From assembly GCA_937969395.1 (NCBI GenBank), contig CALBVI010000382.1:1-5713 (forward strand): 5,713 nt of DNA. Direction: 5' to 3'. The notes beneath the pieces were generated by a model. The model ran no database searches. It saw only the letters and a program-made list of their open reading frames with translations, and was not told where the DNA came from. Positions 1 to 5,713 of this stretch are shown in pieces; position 1 is the first letter of the stretch; each line of letters opens with the position of its first letter. The DNA is from an uncultured Spongiibacteraceae bacterium (GTDB taxonomy: Bacteria; Pseudomonadota; Gammaproteobacteria; Pseudomonadales; Dasaniaceae). The position numbers and the translations under genes were made by a program.

Positions 1-390
1 GCCTGACGCTAGAGGGACTGGCTTTAACAACTCTACGAAAAAAGTAAGATTGCCTGCATCGTCATGGATAGGAAGCACCTCTACATCCACGTGCTCCTTG
101 CCTTTAGGGGTTTGATGTATGTGAAGGACGCGTTCTTTATGTTTTGATTCTTTGGCTGTTTTTAATGGGCAGTCTTCACCTGCTTGATCACAGGGCATTT
201 GATAGCCATGTGATACCTGGTAGCACTTTGGCGCTGTGTCGAGCTTGATATCACCAAACGCCTGCCGGTAGTTTTGATTGGTTGCAAGAATTTGATAGTC
301 AGCAGACACAAGGATTGCTGGGCAATCGTAGCCTTCTAGCATTTTGCTTAGCGAGTAATGGACTGGTATTTGATCGGTTGCGATAGTCAT
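1..390 (-). CDS. fisR: FisR-type sigma-54-dependent activator, N-terminal sensor part (partial)
   Basis: The gene starts at the ATG at 390-388 on the minus strand and stays open for 130 codons to the window edge, so the C-terminal part is missing. The visible protein (MTIATDQIPVHYSL...) is a PAS-like sensor region. It contains C56, C67 and C74 in the pattern KCYQVSHGYQMPCDQAGEDC. The spacing of 11 and 7 residues matches the C53/C64/C71 triad that I recall from Cupriavidus FisR, where reactive sulfane sulfur modifies the cysteines and lets the protein activate sigma-54 transcription of pdo and sqr. Divergent placement next to a pdo-sqr operon with a -24/-12 promoter supports the same role. The AAA+ ATPase and Fis-type helix-turn-helix expected downstream are outside the window. 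No clear ribosome binding site precedes the ATG, but no better start is visible. A different PAS-containing activator cannot be strictly excluded. Confidence 0.85.
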   Translation of the reverse strand, partial: MTIATDQIPVHYSLSKMLEGYDCPAILVSADYQILATNQNYRQAFGDIKLDTAPKCYQVSHGYQMPCDQAGEDCPLKTAKESKHKERVLHIHQTPKGKEHVDVEVLPIHDDAGNLTFFVELLKPVPLASG

Positions 391-412
391 AGCATTTGTT
401 TTGATGGTCTAG

Positions 413-452
413 TGTCTGTCATATATGGCAGACAATAATGTCATATATGGCA
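413..452. promoter_or_regulatory. Tandem palindromic activator-binding sites (candidate FisR UAS)
   Basis: The 14-bp element TGTCATATATGGCA occurs twice, at 417-430 and 439-452, with centres exactly 22 bp apart (about two helical turns). Each copy is palindromic except for one T/G pair. The first copy is extended by TGTC at 413-416 and GACA at 431-434 into a 22-bp near-palindrome. The centres lie roughly 130 and 108 bp upstream of the predicted start of transcription. That is the usual distance for upstream activating sequences of sigma-54 enhancer-binding proteins. FisR is the obvious candidate ligand because its gene is adjacent. Binding is inferred, not shown. The sites also lie 23-62 bp upstream of the fisR start codon, so the regulator may control its own expression. 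Confidence 0.75.
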
Positions 453-488
453 AAATATATTAACTAGTTACTATAGATTTTTATAATT

Positions 489-504
489 ATTGTTGTAAAA
501 CAAT
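489..504. repeat. Small inverted repeat ATTGTT-4 nt-AACAAT
   Basis: Two perfect 6-bp arms (489-494 and 499-504) flank a 4-bp loop in the AT-rich DNA upstream of the sigma-54 promoter. The repeat overlaps the IHF-like site. It could be an operator half-site pair or simply low-complexity DNA; the sequence does not decide between these. Confidence 0.3.
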
Positions 505-510
505 TCGTTA
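498..510 (+). promoter_or_regulatory. IHF-like site between activator sites and promoter
   Basis: AAACAATTCGTTA matches the IHF consensus WATCAANNNNTTR at every fixed position except one (A instead of T at the third base). It lies between the putative activator sites and the -24/-12 promoter, where IHF usually bends DNA to bring the activator to sigma-54 polymerase. The surrounding stretch from 453 to 520 is very AT-rich, so a chance match is possible. Confidence 0.35.
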
Positions 511-526
511 TAAGTGTTTTCTAGAG

Positions 527-542
527 TGGCATGATAGCTGCT
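527..542 (+). promoter_or_regulatory. Sigma-54 (-24/-12) promoter of the pdo-sqr-sulP operon
   Basis: TGGCATGATAGCTGCT fits the consensus TGGCACGNNNNTTGCW with only two differences. The invariant GG (528-529) and GC (540-541) are at the correct spacing. Transcription should begin near position 553, giving a leader of about 60 nt before the pdo ATG at 616. The divergent gene encodes a sigma-54 activator, and two palindromic sites lie at enhancer distance upstream, so three independent signs agree. Confidence 0.88.
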
Positions 543-602
543 ATCCAAGTATTCATTAAGACAATATTTGCAACTACCCACAACAATTTATCTTGCTTTA
601 AT

Positions 603-607
603 GGTGA
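603..607 (+). promoter_or_regulatory. Ribosome binding site that decides the pdo start
   Basis: GGTGA is followed by an 8-nt spacer and the ATG at 616. The in-frame alternatives are a TTG at 568 and an ATG at 601, and neither has a comparable site. The protein from 616 begins MTIYSQPAPEVIHFFD, which is a natural N-terminus for the metallo-beta-lactamase fold. Confidence 0.6.
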
Positions 608-615
608 TAAACGCA

Positions 616-1497
616 ATGACGATCTACTCACAACCAGCTCCCGAAGTGATTCACTTCTTTGACGAATCCAGCAATACCTTTTCATATATTGTTCGCGATC
701 CAAGCTCACAAGCTTGTGCAGTGATCGATCCGGTTCTGAATTTTGATTACCCCTCGGCTCATATTAGCTTCGAAGGTGCTGAAGCTATCATTCAATATAT
801 TCAAGAACATAAACTGGTACTTGAATGGCTTGTGGAAACGCATGTTCATGCAGATCATATTTCTGCTGCATCGCATATTCAGGGTGTTTTAGGTGGGAAG
901 TTGATCATCAGTGAAAAAATAGTTGATGTCCAAAACACCTTTGGCAGAATCTATAACGAAGATGCTGAATTTAAGCGTGACGGCTCTCAATTTGATCGCC
1001 TGCTAAAAGATGGTGATCAATACCAGATTGGCAATTTAACAGCGACAGCTCTGCTGACACCCGGCCATACGCCAGCCTGTATGACCCATGTTGTTGTCGA
1101 TGCGGCTTTTGTCGGTGACACATTATTTATGCCTGACTCAGGAACTGCGAGGGCTGATTTCCCCGGTGGTGATGCACTAGAGCTCTACCAGTCTACTCGC
1201 CGAATTCTCTCGCTACCAGAAACTACTCGACTCTTTATGTGCCATGACTACGCCCCAGACGGTAGGGAGCTAGAATACGAAACAACGGTTGCAAAACAGC
1301 GTGCCGAGAACGTGCATGTTAGAGACGGTATTTGTGAAAGTAAATTTACCGCCATGAGAGAAGAAAGAGATAGCTCACTCGATATGCCAGATTTAATATT
1401 ACCTTCCTTGCAAGTCAATATGCGGGCAGGGCATCTACCTTCTGCCGAGCCTAACGGTATGGTATACCTAAAAATTCCAGTTAATGCCTTCAATTAA
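616..1497 (+). CDS. pdo: Persulfide dioxygenase (ETHE1-like, metallo-beta-lactamase fold)
   Basis: This 293-residue cytoplasmic enzyme most likely oxidises glutathione persulfide with O2 to sulfite and glutathione. The metallo-beta-lactamase motif THVHADH is at 75-81, with H76, H78, D80 and H81. H151 follows in TPGHTP, D168 in VGDTLF, and H210 in MCHDY. By analogy with human ETHE1 (H79, H135, D154), the single iron would be held by H76, H151 and D168. The stretch DSGTARADFPGGDA (174-187) is typical of persulfide dioxygenases rather than glyoxalase II or true beta-lactamases. The protein is longer than the roughly 250-residue ETHE1 because of an insertion around residues 100-130, as in the bacterial Blh/PDO group. 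It is first in the operon behind the sigma-54 promoter, and only 22 bp separate it from the sqr fusion gene. Start 616 was chosen for its ribosome binding site. In-frame TTG 568 would add 16 mostly hydrophobic residues and is considered unlikely. Confidence 0.9.
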   Translation: MTIYSQPAPEVIHFFDESSNTFSYIVRDPSSQACAVIDPVLNFDYPSAHISFEGAEAIIQYIQEHKLVLEWLVETHVHADHISAASHIQGVLGGKLIISEKIVDVQNTFGRIYNEDAEFKRDGSQFDRLLKDGDQYQIGNLTATALLTPGHTPACMTHVVVDAAFVGDTLFMPDSGTARADFPGGDALELYQSTRRILSLPETTRLFMCHDYAPDGRELEYETTVAKQRAENVHVRDGICESKFTAMREERDSSLDMPDLILPSLQVNMRAGHLPSAEPNGMVYLKIPVNAFN

Positions 1498-1519
1498 ATA
1501 GCAACAGGTATACCCTCAA

Positions 1520-3214
1520 ATGAATATCAAAAAGATAAATAAATGGGTTAGTGTATCTGACCAAATTAATGCATTCGATGTTATTGAATTAAAGGCACAA
1601 GGATTTGATGTTGTTGTATGTAATCGCCCTGATAATGAAGCATTAGATCAGCCTTGCTTTCAAGAAATAGAAGTGGCGGCTAAGCAGTCTGATATTAAAA
1701 TTATTTATTTACCATTTTCAGGCAACAATCTTACTCATGACATTGTTGAGCGCTTCCAATACTTACTAGATGGAAAGCAACAAATTCTAGCTTATTGCCG
1801 TACCGGTAATCGTTCTTGTAATTTATGGGCGGCAAGTTCAGCTGTTATGGGAATAACACCAGAAGCAATAATTTCACAATCTAATAGCGTTGGTTACGAT
1901 GTAAAAAAAACGGTAGCGCTTTATTCAAATAAGGACGTTCAGATGAGTGATGAAAAAAATAGCGACTCAATGGCAAAACCGCTGTATGACATTGTTGTTG
2001 TCGGTGGCGGAAGCGGGGGAGTTGCTGTCACAGCCAGCCTATTAAAACGTAACAAGGATCTTCGTATAGCAATTATTGATTCTGCAGAGGAGCATTTTTA
2101 CCAGCCCGGCTGGACAATGGTGGGCGGCGGTGTTTTCTCAGCTGAATCAACAAGGAAACAAAATAAAGATTTAATCCCGAAAAATGTAACTTGGATAAAA
2201 AACGCTGTTACCGAGTTTTTACCTAACGACAATATGGTTACGCTGGATAACAAGAACAACATTTATTATCAGCAGCTTATTGTATGTCCCGGTCTTAAAT
2301 TGAACTGGGCTGGTATTGAAGGCCTAGAAGAAACCCTCGGTAAAAATGGCGTGACATCAAATTATCGCTATGACTTATCATCGTACACTTGGGAACTGGT
2401 GCAATCGCTAAAGCAAGGTAAAGCGATATTTACTCAACCGCCGATGCCAATTAAATGTGCTGGCGCACCGCAAAAGGCACTTTATCTATCAGCCGATCAT
2501 TGGTATAGACAGGGGCTACTAAGTAAAATAGATATCCATTTTTATAATGCTGGCGGTGTACTTTTCGGCGTTGACGCTTATGTGCCCGCATTGCAAAGCT
2601 ATATCAATAAATACCAAGCAAATACGCATTTTAATCATCAGTTAATTAAAATTGATGGTGATAAGCAAAAGGCTTACTTTAAAACGAATAATGAAAATAG
2701 CGAAGAGGTTATCATAGAACAGGAGTTTGACATGATTCATGTTTGTCCTCCTCAAGTTGCTCCCGACTTTATTGCCAAAAGTCCATTAGCAGATAGTGCC
2801 GGGTGGCTTGATGTTGACCAGCATACCTTAAGGCATAAACAATTTAATAATGTTTGGGGGTTAGGTGATGTAATGAATACACCTAACGCAAAAACCTTGG
2901 CGGCGGTGAGAAAACAAGCACCGGTAGTCGCACAAAATATTTGTGACGTTATCGCCGCCAAAGAACCTGAATATGGTTATGACGGCTATGGATCATGTCC
3001 GCTAACAGTAGAGCGCGGTAAAATTGTTTTAGCTGAATTTGGTTATGGCGGTAAAATTCTTCCCACGTTTCCTGAGTGGTTGCTACAGGGTACTAAACCG
3101 ACAGCACTGGCATGGTGGCTAAAAAAGGATATTCTGCCAGGTTTTTATTGGTACGGTATGCTTAAAGGTCACGAATTGTTGGCATCACCAAAACCCCTAA
3201 GCTGTTTAAAGTAA
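1520..3214 (+). CDS. sqr: DUF442 rhodanese-like domain fused to sulfide:quinone oxidoreductase
   Basis: This is a two-domain protein of 564 residues. Residues 1 to about 135 form a DUF442 (TIGR01244-type) sulfurtransferase-like domain with the active-site loop C93-RTGN-R98-S. Residues 154-564 are a type II, SQOR-like flavoprotein. It has the FAD-binding GGGSGG at 162-167, the quinone oxidoreductase hallmark YQPGWTMVGGG at 194-204, KCAGAPQK with C313, LGDVMNTPNAKT at 448-459, and YDGYGSCPL with C493. C313 and C493 are 180 residues apart and match the redox cysteines C201 and C379 of human SQOR. The aromatic, hydrophobic C-terminus (about 517-550) probably binds the membrane surface. SQR oxidises sulfide and reduces quinone; the DUF442 domain may make thiosulfate from persulfide and sulfite. 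A charged linker (136-153) joins the domains. M142 has its own good ribosome binding site, so a separate SQR may also be made. The ATG at 1520 follows a weak AGGT ten bases upstream. Databases may label the first domain a tyrosine phosphatase. Confidence 0.92.
   Translation: MNIKKINKWVSVSDQINAFDVIELKAQGFDVVVCNRPDNEALDQPCFQEIEVAAKQSDIKIIYLPFSGNNLTHDIVERFQYLLDGKQQILAYCRTGNRSCNLWAASSAVMGITPEAIISQSNSVGYDVKKTVALYSNKDVQMSDEKNSDSMAKPLYDIVVVGGGSGGVAVTASLLKRNKDLRIAIIDSAEEHFYQPGWTMVGGGVFSAESTRKQNKDLIPKNVTWIKNAVTEFLPNDNMVTLDNKNNIYYQQLIVCPGLKLNWAGIEGLEETLGKNGVTSNYRYDLSSYTWELVQSLKQGKAIFTQPPMPIKCAGAPQKALYLSADHWYRQGLLSKIDIHFYNAGGVLFGVDAYVPALQSYINKYQANTHFNHQLIKIDGDKQKAYFKTNNENSEEVIIEQEFDMIHVCPPQVAPDFIAKSPLADSAGWLDVDQHTLRHKQFNNVWGLGDVMNTPNAKTLAAVRKQAPVVAQNICDVIAAKEPEYGYDGYGSCPLTVERGKIVLAEFGYGGKILPTFPEWLLQGTKPTALAWWLKKDILPGFYWYGMLKGHELLASPKPLSCLK
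1903..1910 (+). other. A8 run at the domain junction (candidate slippage site)
   Basis: Eight consecutive A encode the end of V128, K129, K130 and the first base of T131. One extra A changes the reading to NGSALFK and a TAA at 1930-1932, giving a 137-residue free DUF442 protein. One missing A gives R and a TAG at 1914-1916, for a product of about 131 residues. In both cases the truncated product ends at the natural domain edge, just before the internal SQR start. Homopolymer slippage is known for A runs of this length, but slippage here is only inferred. Confidence 0.4.
1931..1945 (+). promoter_or_regulatory. Internal ribosome binding site and ATG for a stand-alone SQR
   Basis: AAGGA (1931-1935) is followed by a 7-nt spacer and the in-frame ATG at 1943, codon 142 of the fusion. 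This is a better Shine-Dalgarno arrangement than the one in front of the fusion's own start at 1520. Starting here gives a 423-residue protein, MSDEKNSDSMAKPLYDIVVV..., with the complete flavoprotein domain and near the usual length of single-domain SQR. Confidence 0.5.
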
Positions 3215-3220
3215 AATTGA

Positions 3221-4951
3221 ATGATGCATTTAGCGCTCTCTTATATTCCGATTCTAACTTGGGCGAAAGATTATAACCGTCATATATTAGCAAGCGACTT
3301 GATAGCAGCAGTCATCGTAACGATTATGCTTATCCCTCAGTCGCTTGCGTATGCATTACTTGCGGGTTTACCGCCTGAAGTGGGTTTATACGCAACGATA
3401 CTGCCATTAATCGTTTATGCCGTATTTGGTAGCAGTCGCACTCTGTCAGTTGGCCCAGTTGCTATTGCGTCACTCATGACAGCGGCATCATTAAGTGACA
3501 TTGCACAGCAAGGTAGCCATGATTATTTGGCTGCAGCTATTACGCTGGCAATGCTTTCTGGCATATTCTTATTGATGCTCGGTGTATTAAAGCTAGGGCT
3601 GCTCACTAATTTTTTATCACACCCTGTCGTGTCAGGTTTTATTACTGCCTCAGCAATACTGATTGCCTTTAGTCAGTTTAAATATATTCTAGGTGTTAAT
3701 GCAGAGGGTGGTGATGCAATAACATTAATAACGTCACTGCTGTCGTCGCTTCAACAAATCAATATTCCTACCATTATCATTGGTTTGGGTGTTTTGTTGT
3801 TTCTGTTTTCGGTTAAAAACTCCGGCACTTCATTTTTGATGATGTTCGGTTTATCAAAAAGAACGTCACAATTAACAACAAAAGCAGCACCAGTAATCGG
3901 TGTTTTAGCAACAATATTGATCGTAAGCTATATGTCGTTGCATGAGCAGGGCGTCGCTATTGTCGGGCAAATACCCAGCGGATTACCAAGGCTTGCTATC
4001 CCTCAATTTTCTATAGCGTTAATCGAGCAGCTAGCAATGCCGGCAATATTCATTTCCATTATTGGTTACGTAGAATCTATTTCAGTGGGAAAAACTTTAG
4101 CCGCAAAGCGACGTGAAAAAACTGATGCTAATCAAGAGTTAATTGGCTTAGGCGCGGCTAATATCGCATCGGCTATATCCGGTGGCTTTCCTGTGACTGG
4201 AGGCTTTTCGCGCTCGGTGGTTAATTTTGATGCAGGTGCGGTAACGCAGGCTGCCAGCATTTATACCGCAATAGGTATTGCCATCGCCTCAATGTTATTA
4301 ACGCCAGTTTTATTCTACTTACCTAAAGCTACTTTGGCTGCAACAATTATTATCGCTGTTGTTTCGTTAATTGATTTTTCAATTGTTAAAAAGACCTGGA
4401 GTTATTCTAAAAGCGATTGCTTTGCAGTAATTATCACTATCGTAGTAACGCTATTGTTTGGGGTTGAAGCCGGTGTTATTTGTGGTGTCTTGGTGTCGAT
4501 TTTTTTACACTTATACCGAACAACAACACCTCATATTGCAGAAGTAGGTTTAATCGAAGGTACACAGTTTTTTAAAAATGTGCGTCGCTTTCATGTGATT
4601 ACTGATCCACATATTCTGTCACTACGCATCGATGAAAGCTTGTTTTTTGGCAATGCAAGTTATATGGAAGACAAAATTTACCATTACTTATTTAATGATG
4701 ATCAAATCGGCCATGTCATTATTATCTGTAGTGCGGTTAATGAAATTGATTTTAGTGCGCTGGAGACACTAAAAAATATTAATGAACGCTTAATTGAACA
4801 GGGCGTGATCTTGCACTTATCAGAAGTCAAAGGCCCGGTACTGGATGCTTTGACTAACGTTGATTTTATTGAGAGCTTATCGGGTAATGTCTATGTGTCA
4901 CAGTTTGAGGCATTTAATGACAATACAAACTCAAAAATAGAATATAAATAA
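3221..4951 (+). CDS. SulP/SLC26-family anion transporter with C-terminal STAS domain
   Basis: This 576-residue inner-membrane transporter has the normal SulP length and layout. A hydrophobic core of many membrane segments spans roughly residues 24-430. It includes the family signature PQSLAYALLAGLPPEVGLY (39-57), followed by SVGPVAIASLM, GYVESISVGKTLA (282-294) with E285, and the SGGFPVTGGFSRS stretch (320-332). A cytoplasmic STAS domain occupies about 455-560 (LSLRIDESLFFGNASY, then NEIDFSALETL with D510 and S512). SulP proteins carry sulfate, bicarbonate or other anions, and the substrate cannot be read from sequence. The location, six bases after the sqr stop, suggests export of sulfite, thiosulfate or sulfate made by PDO, SQR and DUF442, or exchange of such an oxyanion. 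The start is a tandem ATGATG (3221/3224) without a strong ribosome binding site, so translation is probably coupled to sqr. No carbonic anhydrase or other SulP partner gene is nearby. Confidence 0.92.
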   Translation: MMHLALSYIPILTWAKDYNRHILASDLIAAVIVTIMLIPQSLAYALLAGLPPEVGLYATILPLIVYAVFGSSRTLSVGPVAIASLMTAASLSDIAQQGSHDYLAAAITLAMLSGIFLLMLGVLKLGLLTNFLSHPVVSGFITASAILIAFSQFKYILGVNAEGGDAITLITSLLSSLQQINIPTIIIGLGVLLFLFSVKNSGTSFLMMFGLSKRTSQLTTKAAPVIGVLATILIVSYMSLHEQGVAIVGQIPSGLPRLAIPQFSIALIEQLAMPAIFISIIGYVESISVGKTLAAKRREKTDANQELIGLGAANIASAISGGFPVTGGFSRSVVNFDAGAVTQAASIYTAIGIAIASMLLTPVLFYLPKATLAATIIIAVVSLIDFSIVKKTWSYSKSDCFAVIITIVVTLLFGVEAGVICGVLVSIFLHLYRTTTPHIAEVGLIEGTQFFKNVRRFHVITDPHILSLRIDESLFFGNASYMEDKIYHYLFNDDQIGHVIIICSAVNEIDFSALETLKNINERLIEQGVILHLSEVKGPVLDALTNVDFIESLSGNVYVSQFEAFNDNTNSKIEYK

Positions 4952-5151
4952 TCCTCAGATCTTTCCAAACCAACAGAGTGTTTATTAGTAGCAGCGCTAT
5001 ACATTTTTATACTTAGATGTAATGATTCAGCATTTTAAATCTATTATTAATAATTATCCGTCGAGAATTTTCATCATTTTTGAATTTAGACATATTCAGA
5101 ATGAATAGCCTTAGAGGCGGTGTAATAAGCTGAAACATGAGTGAAGGTACT

Positions 5152-5713
5152 ATGAAATTATATCTGCAAACATCGCTCAATAGGCGAATTGATTTAGAGT
5201 CGAAATTTATTACCAATAGCTTACAGGCTTGCTCAACGCTCCCCATTTCATTGTTCACATCCATTATATTGTCATTAATACTCACACTCTTTTTAGTACC
5301 TACAGTGAGTGCATCAGAAGCCGTGTGGCCATCAAAAACCACCTATAACTATGCAACTGTAAACGGCAAACGTATTTTTTATCGAGAGGCTGGGGAACAA
5401 CACAAACAGACCATTGTGTTGTTGCACGGCTATCCCTCATCCTCACATACTTATCGTGAGCTTATACCGTTATTGTCTGGTCGTTATCATGTTATTGCCC
5501 CTGACTATCTAGGTTCTGGTTATAGTGAACGTCCTGATCCCGCTGAGCAGCAATACACCTTTAACTTATTAGCAGAGTACGTAGAGGGATTACTTAACCA
5601 ACTCAAGGTAAAAAGATATAGCTTATACATACAAGATTTTGGTGCGCCAGTTGGCTTTAGAATGCTATTGAATAACCCAAATAAACTTGATGCGCTTATT
5701 GTACAAAACGGTA
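5152..5713 (+). CDS. Secreted or membrane-anchored alpha/beta hydrolase, haloalkane-dehalogenase-like (partial)
   Basis: The gene is open to the window end; 187 codons are visible. The N-terminus has a positively charged region (K2, R11, R12, K18), a hydrophobic stretch at about 31-52, and VSA before a likely cleavage site after A54, so export through Sec is expected. The mature part shows the alpha/beta hydrolase fold: LLHGYPSSSHTYRELIP (90-106, oxyanion loop), YHVIAPDYLGSGYSERPD (112-129), and the nucleophile elbow QDFGAPVG (161-168) with Asp162. An Asp rather than Ser nucleophile is typical of haloalkane dehalogenases and epoxide hydrolases; the acid and histidine lie beyond the window. 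The substrate is unknown. The ATG at 5152 has GAAGG at 5143-5147, with a rather short 4-nt spacer. An in-frame ATG at 5137 would add five residues but has no ribosome binding site. A 200-bp gap from sulP suggests a separate transcription unit, and no link to sulfur metabolism is apparent. Confidence 0.8.
   Translation, partial: MKLYLQTSLNRRIDLESKFITNSLQACSTLPISLFTSIILSLILTLFLVPTVSASEAVWPSKTTYNYATVNGKRIFYREAGEQHKQTIVLLHGYPSSSHTYRELIPLLSGRYHVIAPDYLGSGYSERPDPAEQQYTFNLLAEYVEGLLNQLKVKRYSLYIQDFGAPVGFRMLLNNPNKLDALIVQNG

Noticed and set aside
461..470. Perfect palindrome TAACTAGTTA as a third activator site.
   Set aside because: It is 20 bp from the neighbouring palindrome but shares no TGTC/GGCA core with it, so it is probably incidental.
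568..615. In-frame TTG 568 / ATG 601 extension of pdo, giving a hydrophobic leader (TTIYLALMVINA) resembling a signal peptide.
   Set aside because: The leader has no positive charge and no good ribosome binding site precedes either start. ATG 616 has GGTGA at the right distance. Persulfide dioxygenases use cytoplasmic glutathione persulfide.
521..709. Minus-strand 62-codon open frame over the promoter and pdo start.
   Set aside because: It overlaps the sigma-54 promoter and the pdo coding start on the opposite strand, and the peptide resembles no known family.
1248..1493. Minus-strand open frame inside pdo (and a similar one at 2752-2961 inside sqr).
   Set aside because: Both are fully contained in well-supported genes on the other strand, with no family features of their own.
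2867..2875. Apparent loss of a redox cysteine in SQR, because human SQOR has GDC where this protein has GDV.
   Set aside because: Counting back from the human C-terminus as I recall that sequence places C379 in the YDGYTSCPL motif, not in GDC. That motif is intact here (C493), as is KCAGAPQK (C313), so the redox pair is complete.
5008..5013. TATACT as a -10 box for the hydrolase gene.
   Set aside because: The best -35 at the right spacing (TTAGTA) matches only half the consensus, and the leader would exceed 110 nt in AT-rich DNA where such boxes occur by chance.
5043..5054. Palindrome ATTATTAATAAT after sulP as a terminator.
   Set aside because: It is pure A/T with no GC stem, no loop and no following T tract, so it cannot serve as an intrinsic terminator. 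No other convincing terminator was seen between 4952 and 5151.
5013..5342. Minus-strand open frame of 109 codons across the sulP-hydrolase gap.
   Set aside because: It has no recognisable domain, and half of it is antisense to the clearly coding hydrolase start. AT-rich DNA readily gives such frames.

Overview
The window looks like a low-GC gammaproteobacterium, perhaps a marine one of the Alteromonadales type. This is inferred from AT-rich coding DNA, protein style and gene content, and cannot be proven from the sequence alone. The content is a sulfide/sulfane-sulfur oxidation locus with its own sigma-54 control region, followed by the start of an apparently unrelated secreted hydrolase gene.

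Layout. (1) Positions 1-390, minus strand: the first 130 codons of a FisR-type sigma-54 activator. Its sensor region has three cysteines spaced as in the known sulfane-sulfur sensor FisR. The AAA+ and DNA-binding parts lie outside the window. (2) Positions 391-615: a divergent control region. It holds two near-palindromes 22 bp apart (likely activator sites), an AT-rich stretch with an IHF-like site, and a strong -24/-12 sigma-54 promoter at 527-542 pointing into the operon. (3) Positions 616-4951, plus strand: a tight three-gene operon of persulfide dioxygenase (pdo), a DUF442 rhodanese-like/sulfide:quinone oxidoreductase fusion (sqr), and a SulP anion transporter, with gaps of 22 and 6 bp. 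(4) Positions 4952-5151: an AT-rich gap with no convincing terminator or promoter. (5) From 5152 to the window end: a signal-peptide-bearing alpha/beta hydrolase of the haloalkane-dehalogenase-like, Asp-nucleophile type, truncated by the window.

How the genes work together (family knowledge plus inference). SQR oxidises H2S to sulfane sulfur, for example glutathione persulfide, and passes electrons to quinone. PDO oxidises the persulfide with O2 to sulfite. The rhodanese-like DUF442 domain can combine persulfide and sulfite into thiosulfate. SulP probably moves the resulting oxyanion across the membrane. FisR would sense accumulating persulfide and switch on the operon through sigma-54.

The most striking detail is at the DUF442-SQR junction. 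A run of eight A lies just before stop codons in both alternative frames. A good ribosome binding site and in-frame ATG for a stand-alone SQR follow immediately. The locus could therefore make the fusion, the separate SQR, and (if slippage occurs) a free DUF442 protein.
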